A DNA stretch of 64,000 bases from Stropharia rugosoannulata. Its lineage: Eukaryota > Basidiomycota > Agaricomycetes > Agaricales > Strophariaceae. Under the pieces are notes generated by a model. That model saw only the letters and a list, made by a program, of their open reading frames with translations. It was not told the origin of the DNA and made no database searches. The position numbers and the translations under genes were made by a program. The stretch lies in the NCBI GenBank assembly GCA_028532985.1, contig JANCIK010000009.1, positions 372,001 to 436,000 of the forward strand, written 5' to 3'. Below are positions 55,122 through 64,000 of this stretch, piece by piece; the first letter of the stretch is position 1, and each line of letters starts with the position of its first letter.

Positions 55122-57320
55122 TGTGTGGTAAAGTCCTCGTCGTTGGAAAACGCGATCTGATGTGTATGATTGGGTCCGGTGAGCAATGTGTGCTGCAGCA
55201 GTACGAAGTGCTTACAGTGAGGACTGTGTCAGTTCGTTATGGGGAAAGGAAGGAAGAATTGAAGCAATAAACGTCCGACCAGATTGCTCGGGAACGTGTC
55301 AAACACGTTTGGCGGTCTATTTAAAGTCTGCCATTGCCCACCGACTTATTTTTATCATGTATATTATTGAACAAACGGATGAACGTCTGTCTACGGCCCA
55401 GCCCACATCTTCCATTATTCTCTCTGCCTCAGTACCCAATAGCGTCCGGTAGTCTCCATTGGTGAGTAGATGTCTCAGCCGTAGTGAATGGTTAGTGTTT
55501 GGTACTCTGGGATGGCCCTCATAGCTCGTATGCTAGCCATGAGGCAGTTTATTTTTATTTGCTAACTGACAGGTCCGAGATTACACCGCTCTATTGATAC
55601 CTGCATGAATCTCCGTCCTCCTTCGTCCCTTTGCCTGCAATCCAGTTCACGGAACACTGGGTCGAGGGGGTCGCATAACATATTTTTGAATCTCTCAAGC
55701 ATCGCACTCACAAGATGCTCTACATTCAGAGCGGGCGCCTTTTTCCTTATAACCTTTCAGGATCAGCTCTCTCTCTATATACGTCAATTGTTGAGGGAAC
55801 CAGTCATAAATACCGCAATATGTTGTGCGCGGTAGCCTCGCTACAAAATGAACAAAGTTCCCCATGATAGTCGTTCTTTAAATTCATCAATATTAGTGAA
55901 CTACATCGACTCTGCTAAATCGCGCCCCGATCGTGTGCTATCCGTACTCCTTTTAAGTGGTAAAATTATGTACACTGTTTATGTGACATTCATGCGTGGG
56001 TGTGATTGGTTTTCGAATCTCTCAGGCATTGGGCTCACGAGATACTCTACATTGAAAGCATGCGCCTCGGGGGCAGACAGTGTCGAGATCTATTTTAGGA
56101 GCGCTTGGTCATGCCACCGGCCCGCCGCCCGCGCAACGAAAAGGAAGATACACAGCCACGTAAGTTCGTTTTGTCGTCACTGCCTCCTACTTACAATCTG
56201 TCTACAATACCTCAGGGACCCCTCGACAACTTACAATTAACTTGCTTATGATTTTGGACCATAGAATCTTGCGATATTAACGGCTAGGTATCATGGCGTA
56301 GGCGAAGCACGGAATTGGACCTGCTCAGTACTCACGAGAAGACTACGGCTGTGGTGATAGTGAAGAAGGGGATGAGAAGTGAGTACTTGAGTGCTAGATA
56401 CGTGTCTGTGTTGTCTGTCTATGCGTCAGCACATGTTTACGGTCTTTGTAGAGCCTACTTGCATTTTCTCAGCCGGTTCACTGGCGTCTGTATGTTGCAT
56501 GTCTTGCTACGTGTCTCTCTGTTTGCATAGCGAGGAATGTGCCCGTCTCTTACCCGCCTCGGCGTATGTTTATGCTTGCTTTGTTCGACTTGCCCGCTGC
56601 TCCCGCTGCCTGCCCTCTCCTTGTTCATGCCTGTGCTACTCGCGGGCTAGTCTGCATGTGGCCTCCCGTCGACGGCCCTCTTTGCACGGTCGCGCTGTCG
56701 CGTCCAACGTCCGGCCATCTCTGTGATGTATCTCGCCCACCCGCGTCCCCTCGACATCACAAAGTCAGCCCATTGTTGTATAGCTGCACCTCGGCTTCAG
56801 GTCCTAGTAATCCTACGAGCCTGCCTTGGTTCTATTTTCATTCCCACCCTTCTTGGTGATCTACATACTCAAGTACTCGTGTACCAGCCGCCGCATGGGC
56901 TTTTCCCGCCTTTTCTTGGATGCACCTCCATGCACCTCGCCATCCCCGCGATGGGCCCCAGCGTACACTACGCATCCCGCTTCACCGCGCCTTTTACGCA
57001 CATACACATACTTCCGTGTACGTCCAGCCTTGCGTCGCCCGTACATCCCTCCCCGCTTCTGCATACCCCATCCTGTGCCCGCCTCACATTTCCCTCGATG
57101 CACCGGCACCTCACGGGCGTCGCGTCACGTCCACAGTCCGGCTATCTCCACCACGGAGCCCGCCAGCCCACCCCCCTCCTCCACGACGCAGAGGCAGCCC
57201 GTGCGCCCCTAACATACACCAAGTATCATGGGTATGATGTTGACCGACACCTGATCTTGCATCGCCGTCACACCAAGCCCGTCTGCCTGCCAAAATGGGT
57301 CGTTTATAGGACTCGGTGTA
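55122..57320. repeat. HET upstream flank, unit 3 (non-coding)
   Basis: The region matches unit 1 upstream sequence (55240-55600 with 8960-9330) and then becomes C/T-rich. Segment 56640-56770 carries the CGTCCAACGTCCGGCCATCT core. Segment 57020-57215 matches 1150-1350 closely, including CATACCCCATCCTGTGCCCG. Similarity stops near 57215. No credible gene. Confidence 0.6.
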
Positions 57321-57855
57321 ACAAGCGTTAAACCTCTTGTTCGGTACACTTCAGTCTTACCACTGGCTCGGCATGCTGTCAACGTTTGTGATCAGCAAAC
57401 GCAGGACAGAATCAAGTATTGCAGAGCTTTCTTCTGCAACGCCCGCCTCTCTGACTCATATTACGCGGATACATACGCAAGTCTTTCTAACTCACATAAT
57501 AATTATCGCAAATGCAATGTATATCAGCCCAGCGCAACCGCAAGCTGCGTAAGTTATTGCCGCTGGATTAAACTTGGTCTTACATTGTGCTTCAATTTAT
57601 AGGACGTGGATCACGTCTATGCGCGCATGAGATAAGAAAGTACAAAGTTTGTAACAGACAATATGCGCAGCACGCAATAACGCTCAACAGTTCTCCATGA
57701 CGCACTGCCCTCGTTATCGAGCCTAAATTCTTGGGCACAACATTTTGTACTGGATCACTGGGAAAGTTACACCAACACAAGTGAGTGACTATCGGACCCT
57801 GTACTAATAGCAGTTAACTCTATACATAATGCAATAACATCCATCTAGTCCTCTC
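57321..57855. other. Junction region with an inverted copy of unit 1 sequence
   Basis: Between the last duplicated block and the secreted-protein genes there is no gene. Segment 57635-57750 read on the minus strand (GTTGTGCCCAAG...GTTACAAACTTTGTA) resembles 9460-9575 on the plus strand (CTGTGCCCAAG...GTTATTGAAATACTG). This suggests an inverted piece of the HET flank at the array's edge. Confidence 0.4.
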
Positions 57856-58468
57856 CTATCCCTGGCGCGCCTGGTGGGCAGAGGCATGCGCCGCGGCTGC
57901 CGAGTTTGTGGCGTGCTCATAAGCGCTATGGGCCGTAGCGAGGCTTCCATGTGCCGCCTGCATACTATGCTCGTGGTGTGGCGGAAGACCGTACGTGCGT
58001 GCATAAGCTGCGTTGTCGCGGTGGCTCTGCGCGAGGTCTTTCAGAGTGTCAGCCTGCGATTGGTGCGCCTCTGCGTGAGCTGCGTGCATCTCCATCTCAT
58101 TGACATGTTGGCCGCTCATGAGGTGCTGCGTAGGGTGCTTGGAGAATGCCGCCAGGTGTGTGTCGTGCGCGTTGGTGTGCGCGGCGGCGGCGGTGATGTG
58201 CGCTTGGCGTGCGGTGTCGAGGTGGGCCGCCGCGGTTTCGTGGGTAGTAGCGAACGCGTTCACGTCGTTGCGCCGCACAAGTACTGGCTGTCGAGTTTCG
58301 CGCTAGGGACAAAATAAGTTTTGGCATGCGGTGTGTATAGGATGTATGTATAGTCAATACCGTTGCGAGCAATGCGGCACCGTTGGTGTGGACAAAAGGT
58401 GATGGGCGGGCATAGACTGATGTGGAAAGAAGAGCAGCGGCGGCAAATAAAACACTGAGGACACGCAT
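57856..58468 (-). CDS. Small secreted Ala/His-rich protein, copy 1 (179 aa)
   Basis: Two exons (58468-58361, 58287-57856) with a 73-nt phase-0 intron give 179 residues. The N-terminus MRVLSVLFAAAALLSTSVYA is a clear signal peptide with cleavage expected after Ala (VYA/RP). The mature protein starts near LVRRNDVNAF and is almost entirely helical, with regularly spaced His and Ala: THETAAAHLDTARQAHITAA, then TLKDLAQSHRDNAAYARTYG, then LPPHHEHSMQAAHGSLATAH. It has no cysteine in the mature part. Copies 2 and 3 share the intron position, signal peptide and these blocks. No known family is recognised; a secreted helical protein or effector-like role is a guess. Its promoter shares motifs with the other two. 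Confidence 0.8.
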
Positions 58469-58580
58469 TGTTCTTGTGTGGATTTTCGACCAGCGAAAAG
58501 GTTGAACAGGTTAAGTAAAATTGGATGGGTGAGCGCAGCTGCCCCTTTCTCCTCACAATGGACTGGCTTTTATACACATT
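58469..58580 (-). promoter_or_regulatory. Core promoter of secreted-family copy 1
   Basis: Read on the minus strand, a TATAAAA box lies near 58570, about 100 bp before the ATG. Next is GGCAGCTGCGCTCACCC (about 58526-58542), then CTTTTCGCTGGTCGAAAA (58483-58500), then the ATG at 58468. The same three elements occur at the same distances before copies 2 and 3. Confidence 0.65.
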
Positions 58581-60330
58581 CTTGTGTATGCAAATACACG
58601 AGCACGTGCGTATCGTAAACCCCTGAGACCGTCAACCCCGAGTGTTTAAGTAATTCATATAGGCGCACCACTCAATATATTGGTATCCTTCCTCCCCACC
58701 AGCCTAATATCGATTACACAACTACGTTTGTGAGATGGAGGTAGAATTCGGCTACACTTAAGGTCTGACTCAACATGAGCGGCATCTAATAAATCTCTTA
58801 TACATTAAACGCCAACATTTCAGAGCGGACCGTGGAATCGACATGGACGCATAAAATTCAAGGGGACACCTACAATTTACTCTAAATTGGCGCGTATATG
58901 AAAGTGAAGAAGACGGAGACGTGAACCGACTTGTGAGACTGAGCTTACAACACCTGTGGTGCGGGAAATGGAGAAAGGACGGTGGCATAAACACCAGAAG
59001 CAACTGCTTCGCGCTACAGCCGCTGGGAAACCAAGAAGCAGCCGAAGGTACAGTAAGCCAACGCTCGGAGTAGTGTCTGATTGTGCTAGTCTTCGGGTTG
59101 GGAAAGGAAGTTGAGGCTTGAGTCTTGAAGCTGAGATCATTGGGATGAAGCATAGTGGAAAAAGACACGCACGATCACCTCGTCCTCGCTCTCGAGCCAG
59201 GTGGCACAGTGCTCGATACGACTCCGAAATACCATGTATGTCGCGATTTAATTCCCTTCTTCCCCCATGTCTTCCCTTGGTCCTCCCTGTCCCAAGCGCG
59301 CTTTAATATTCTTACATTTCTCTTCCTTCTACGAAACCCTGTGAGAAATAGGTGCACTCTTTCAGTAACCTTCTAGAAGCATCGACGAAACCATGACAAA
59401 ACGAGGCGCAAGCTGAAACTGTACCTTACTTTCCGTTAGGCCGCCCGCCACCCGCGCCGGGACGCCATCGCCCTGGTGTTCCAAAAATAAGTGGCAATCT
59501 GCTCGAAGGCGTTTACATTATACTTATGATATCGGGGCTATAAACGAGGCGCTACGAAATGAGTAGTCCCGGCATGAGATTGTGTCTCTACATGATATTG
59601 TACTTATGCAGCGCTGCCCATGGGTGTCCCTGTAGGCACGCGCTATTGATTCTTCGGAAGTAAGGAACCGTGTGGGCATATCATGTTTTGAGGCGACACG
59701 GCTCATGATCCAGCGAATGTACATACAAAGGTGAGTCAGCGGCTGGATTCCGGTAAGCGGGGGGATCTTGAACATCTGCATTTGAATAGACACGGAAGGC
59801 TTGGCGAGGCACCGAGTACTAGGTCCAAACGCGCAGGTGCAAGCCAGCGACGGAGATTTCAACGGAAAATGGGGAGAAAGACTATATAATCTACAGAGAC
59901 TATGCATTAACCTATTCAGAGGGTACATATTACACGTACCAGATAAAAGCCATTTCACGCGGCCATAGTAACCATTCTTTTCCAAGTCTCCTCCACCTTC
60001 TTCACTTTTGTAGACGCGTCCATTCAGATTATACAGTCATTGTTTCCTTCACTTTTTCTGCCCCCATGTTGTTATATATTTCGCCGTGAGCTACAATATG
60101 TTCGTTGGTAGTTAATTCATGGACTCATTTCATTGCAGCCAAGCTCAACACATGATCGTAAACGTCTCTGAAGAATCCGTATTAGCCTAGTGGAGCGGAA
60201 CGGCATAAATAGAACGAGTAGTTGGGGCTACATATATTGCAATCAATTAAGTTCAAAGCTCGGGGATGACGGTCTGAGGGGGTTGATGCCAAATAAGCGC
60301 TCGTGTATGGCGGTCCGTCTCGTCTACATA
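58581..60330. other. Divergent intergenic region between secreted-family copies 1 and 2
   Basis: About 1.75 kb without a gene I can support. Frames on the minus strand near 58770-59168 and 59524-59985 are open but have no recognisable motif and no matching splice structure. Nothing repeats elsewhere in the window as far as I can see. Confidence 0.4.
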
Positions 60331-60334
60331 TACA

Positions 60335-60442
60335 AAAATGTATATAAAAACTAGATTGTATTGAGAAAAGAAAGGCAGCTGCGCTCACCCACCCAGTCCC
60401 ACTTCTCAACCTTTTCGCTGGTCGAAAATTCACATAAGAACA
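60335..60442 (+). promoter_or_regulatory. Core promoter of secreted-family copy 2
   Basis: TATATAAAAA lies at 60341-60350, GGCAGCTGCGCTCACCCACC at 60374-60393, and CTTTTCGCTGGTCGAAAA at 60411-60428, before the ATG at 60443. Order and spacing match copies 1 and 3, so the conservation exceeds that of the surrounding non-coding DNA. Confidence 0.65.
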
Positions 60443-61051
60443 ATGCGTGTCCTCAGTGTTTTCTTTGCTATTTCCGCTCTACTTTTTACGTCTGTCTGCG
60501 CCCGTCCAGCCTTTTCTGGCCGTAACGACGGCTCCGTGCTAGTTGTATGATCTACGCATTCTGTCAATGTTGCTGTTCAACTTACAACAGTCCCACAGCG
60601 TCGGGCCGATAGCCGAGACCCTGTGCTTGCCAGACGCACAGATGCACACACCTTCGCAACTGCGCACGAAACAGCAGCTGAGCACCTCGACGTCGCACAC
60701 CACGCGCATCTCGATGCTGCCGCGGCGCACAATGAAGCCGCAAACGCGCACCTACATGCTGCCTCCAGGTATCCAATAGAGCATCCAGCGGCGGCCTATC
60801 ACTTCAGCCAAACAGCTGCGCATAATGTGGAAGCGGGGTCGCATCACGAGCAGGCGCAGACCATCAAATACCTTGCTAACGACCACCGTGAAACGGCGGC
60901 CAATGCGCATGCCTATGGCCTCCCCGCACACCACGAACAGCTGCTTCAAAACGCAAAATCGAGCAGCAAGCTTGCACACGAAAACTATCAGCACGCCACG
61001 GACTCAGGAGCAATTGCGAGGGCCCACGCACAGCGGACGCGTCAGGGTTAG
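60443..61051 (+). CDS. Small secreted Ala/His-rich protein, copy 2 (184 aa)
   Basis: Exons 60443-60544 and 60599-61051 (54-nt phase-0 intron) give 184 residues. The signal peptide is MRVLSVFFAISALLFTSVCA, followed by RPAFSGRNDG. The second exon opens RRADSRDPVLARRTDAHTFA, a dibasic-rich stretch that could be a propeptide processing site. Helical blocks follow: AHETAAEHLDVAHHAHLDAA, QTIKYLANDHRETAANAHAY and GLPAHHEQLLQNAKSSSKLA. The acceptor was fixed by alignment with copy 3, whose exon 2 opens RSAGSRGSMLVRRND in the same phase. No enzyme motif is visible. It is convergent with copy 3. Confidence 0.8.
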
Positions 61052-61903
61052 TTTGCGGGTATTAACTGAGATTAGTTGCATAAAGGGCGTGAAATAAAAT
61101 TACATTGTCATGTTGAAATGTTTAACTGTTGAGCAATTGCGCTGCGAAATCAGTGTACGTCTCTGTTGCTTTCCCACTGCATAAGCCATGGATTAGTGAC
61201 TTACTCGGCAGTCGTCCTTTTTATGCGAGGACGAAATGGGACCAAACACTCATGCACATGGGTCAATGGACGCGAATCAGTCACAGCTTTGATAGGTTTG
61301 ACCTGATGTGCTCAAAGTATAATATATTTGTAATGTCTTACTTACAGAACACAGAGAAATTGCCTTGACGCTACAGTGAAATTAGGATTATACCGATAAG
61401 TTACTCTCATATGCATGTAGAAAATTATGACAAACACGCGTGACAACAAAACTCGCCCTCACATGCAGGCAACCATTTTATTAGCACTATCGAATTACAC
61501 AAGGGGAAAAATGGACGATGCAGAAGTGGGGTGTGCAGAGGCGAGAGTAGTCCGTCCATAAAGGCGATGTCGGACTGATGAACAAAGAATGAATGTCACA
61601 GGGATGGCGGGCAGCGAGGACACGACATGGGTGCATGTAGCAATGCCAGGTAAACCAGTTGGGGGAGGAGGAACGGGTACAGAAGTGTACCCAGTTGGGG
61701 TACATAATAAAACAGCTGATTGACAAACGCCTTAGGCTGTGGCAGATGGATACAAGCTCAATTTGAATTGAACCTACGCATCGGCTATTGAATTCAAACT
61801 TCAACTACTAAGATAACAGTTCAACAAAGTTCGGATTTCAGTACAATTAATTGAAATACATGTCACAGCAATAAATCAGCAAAGATCACACTTTGCGAGC
61901 GCC
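61052..61903. other. Convergent intergenic region between copies 2 and 3
   Basis: About 850 bp of ordinary AT-rich sequence between the 3' ends of two convergent genes. It contains polyadenylation-like AATAAAAT at 61092 for copy 2 and ATTTAT-rich sequence near copy 3. No gene is seen. Confidence 0.45.
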
Positions 61904-62546
61904 TCACCGCGACGCCTGGTGCGCCAGCTGTGCCGAGGCATGCGCACTTGCGCCCGAGGTTATAGCGTGCTGATGGGACTGCTGTGCCAGCGTGCTGCTC
62001 GCAAGTGCAACCTGGTGTTGAGCCGCGTGGTCTGCAGGCAGCCCATGCGTCTGTGCATGCTCCGCCGACCCTTTGTGGCTGTCCGCAAGATCCTTGAGGG
62101 TTTTCGCCTGGGCATCATGGGACTCTGCCTCCCTTAAATGCTGAGACATCGAATCTTTGTGGTGACCCGCTGCCACCAGACTGTGCGGGTTTTGCTCCGA
62201 GTTCTCCATGTACTTCTCAGCGTGCTTCGCGTATGCACCGATGTGTGCCTTGGCTGCGTCCCTATGGGCTGTAGCCGCGGTGACGTGAGCCTGGTGGGCA
62301 GTTTCGAGGTGTCCTGCGGCGGTCTCGTGTGCAGCCGTGTATGCGGGCAAATCGTTGCGTCTGACTAGCATAGAGCCTCGGCTGCCGGCTGAACGCTGTG
62401 GAACAAGTGAGTTAGGCTGGATTACATATGGGATGCCTAGATCGTACCGCAAATATCGCGCTGCCGCCACTTTGGATAGATGGTCGGGCGCAGACCGATG
62501 CGGAAAGCACAGCTGCGGCGGTAAGAAATATACTAAGAACACGCAT
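61904..62546 (-). CDS. Small secreted Ala/His-rich protein, copy 3 (196 aa)
   Basis: Exons 62546-62448 and 62395-61904 (52-nt phase-0 intron) give 196 residues. The signal peptide is MRVLSIFLTAAAVLSASVCA with RPSIQSGGS after it. The mature part opens RSAGSRGSMLVRRNDLPAYT, then AAHETAAGHLETAHQAHVTA, an insertion absent in copy 1 (EKYMENSEQNPHSLVAAGHH), then AKTLKDLADSHKGSAEHAQT and HGLPADHAAQHQVALASSTL. The start at 62546 was chosen because it gives the shared MRVLS signal peptide and the promoter motifs at matching distances. Predicted secreted and helical; function unknown. Confidence 0.8.
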
Positions 62547-62655
62547 TGTTGTAGATTGTTTCGACCAGCGAAAAGACTGAGGAGGGTATGTAAAGTTGGG
62601 CGGGTGAGCGCAGCTGCCTTTCCACCATTGAGATGGACTTGGTTTTATACATTTT
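62547..62655 (-). promoter_or_regulatory. Core promoter of secreted-family copy 3
   Basis: Read on the minus strand: GTATAAAACC near 62641-62650, then AAGGCAGCTGCGCTCACCCG (about 62600-62619), then CTTTTCGCTGGTCGAAAC (62558-62575), then the ATG at 62546. The TATA-to-ATG distance is about 100 bp, as in copies 1 and 2. Confidence 0.65.
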
Positions 62656-64000
62656 TCTTCATGTGTGGGTACACAGCGGTAATTTATGCAACATCATGCA
62701 AATCAGACCATCAAACACGAATGCAAGATGTTTATCTGATTAATAAGATCATCGTATCCATATATAGTTTTCGTCTTGCTCCCACCCTGTCAGTTCTGAT
62801 TTTCGCTGTTTTTATAAACTATTAGTCGTACATGTGTTAATGATAATGATATGTCAGCTATTTGGAGACGCAAAGTTGATGCTGGTAGCTTCTGGAGACT
62901 CTAGATATATTCAGTTTGGTGTCAACCCAGCTTAAATCACGCGTCGATCAACGGGAAGCGTACTGAAGAACCAGGAAGAAGTACTCCAACTCGTACGGCA
63001 CAGACCCTAGAGCAATCTCCATCATACCCATCCTGCGCATCCCCGCTCAGTAATCGGGCCTTATAATTTCCTTCCGCGCCCCTTGGTGCTCCAATAGCCT
63101 CCATCTTTTCCCATTCGTACCGACATGTAACGGCCGACACCCCCGACACTGTTCCACTCAATACACTCCATTAGACTCCAACTCATCCAAGAATTCACGC
63201 CTTCTCCTGTAGATCTGTATCAATAGCCTGTAAATAGAGGGGTATTGCTGCATGGCCGTTGGCCACAGGCCCACAACCTCCTATTCATCTCGCAAGTCGC
63301 ATAAATCGTGGCATATTCTAGAATATTCCCTCGTAATCCCGTCGATTTCTAGAAAATGTCCCACTGGGGGACTGCGAGTGATGAGTATATGGAGCTATGC
63401 AGTAACTTACAATGTGGATGGACACATAAATGTTCTGTCAAGACACAGTCAGGTCACCTGAGATTGTGGGGGAAACTATGATTTGTCGTTTTCAGGGACT
63501 AAAATTCATAAATCATGTTTTCTTTCACAGTCTCAGCAGGTCGCCTGAAGACCCTAGGTGCAAGTTATGTTTGAAGTATGTAATGTACGGTACAATGTTC
63601 TATTTTAAGCTGCCACCGCATAGCCGCGTCTCCGATTCGTCGCTCGACGCTCCCTCCATGCATGTCTCGCTACAGAGCAATGCCAAGCGCATCCATTGAT
63701 ATTGTTGCTACACAGTACTGGTGTACCATCACTAGTAAAAGAAGACACGAAGAGAGGGGTTGCGGCGTAATGAAAGCCGGTACAGCTAAGAGAAGACGTG
63801 ATTGCGAGGTGCGTACTGAACAGGAGGAGGGAGAAATGGAATGTCGTCCATAGAGTACTTGCACCTGGGATGTAGCGGAACCAACCCTGATACACTTTTA
63901 TCGAGGACTGGCTTGCTCGGAGCTCCCCATTACGTTGTTACCTCAATACATGACAAACATGGACATGAGTTAATTGAAGTATCAATGGTATGCTACTTAT
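62656..64000. other. Right edge, no gene recognised
   Basis: About 1.3 kb in which I find no gene, repeat or RNA with support. Open frames near 62937-63161 and 63605-63895 on the minus strand lack motifs, partners or splice structure. Confidence 0.4.

Noticed and set aside
58770..59168. 132-codon minus-strand frame
   Set aside because: Ser/Phe/Arg-rich without motif, splice structure or paralogue; a second overlapping frame is equally open.
59524..59985. 153-codon minus-strand frame considered as a possible cytochrome P450 C-terminal relic
   Set aside because: The CAFGPSTRCLAKP stretch only loosely recalls the haem-binding loop, and no other P450 motif is present.

Overview
The window looks like a transposon-rich region of a filamentous basidiomycete, most likely an Agaricomycete. 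Three things point there: most genes are split by GT..AG introns of about 45-70 nt, three genes encode HET-domain (heterokaryon-incompatibility type) proteins, and a KDZ-family (Kyakuja-Dileera-Zisupton) transposase is present. All of this comes from reading the sequence by eye. No database search was possible, so families are named only where diagnostic motifs are visible.

Layout. The left edge carries the 3' part of a Tc1/mariner element (1-1140). From about 1141 to 57215 the backbone is a series of related units. Each unit is a minus-strand three-exon HET gene (copies at 6872-8875, 13795-15798 and 53145-55121, of 634, 634 and 625 residues, all open) followed by a long, pyrimidine-rich, apparently non-coding flank. 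Flank blocks recur in the same order in different units, so this appears to be an array of segmental duplications.

The second unit has been broken up by mobile elements: a very large KDZ-type element (about 17206-44519, 27.3 kb), a 402-bp solo LTR (45942-46343, 5-bp target duplication), a 1.49-kb Mutator-like non-autonomous element (48868-50356, 9-bp target duplication) and an 802-bp MITE (51466-52267, 6-bp target duplication).

The KDZ element is the centrepiece. It has inverted arms of roughly 4 kb that lack genes and are built from diverged repeats. Between them lies a compact set of about ten multi-exon genes on both strands. Besides the transposase (37299-40518) these include two proteins that each carry two RNase H1 N-terminal (RNA:DNA-hybrid-binding) modules but no RNase H catalytic domain, a decapeptide-repeat protein, a protein with two Cys/His knuckles and a coiled coil, and several unrecognised proteins. 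One of these genes is interrupted by a recent 1077-bp MITE with nearly perfect 384-bp terminal repeats. My inference is that the cargo moves with the element and may act with the transposase or on nucleic acid.

The right end (57856-62546) holds three paralogous genes for small Ala/His-rich proteins with signal peptides (179, 184 and 196 residues). They share one intron position, and their promoters share two conserved motifs at fixed distances from a TATA box. They look like a co-regulated secreted family of unknown function. Nothing recognisable was found in 62547-64000.
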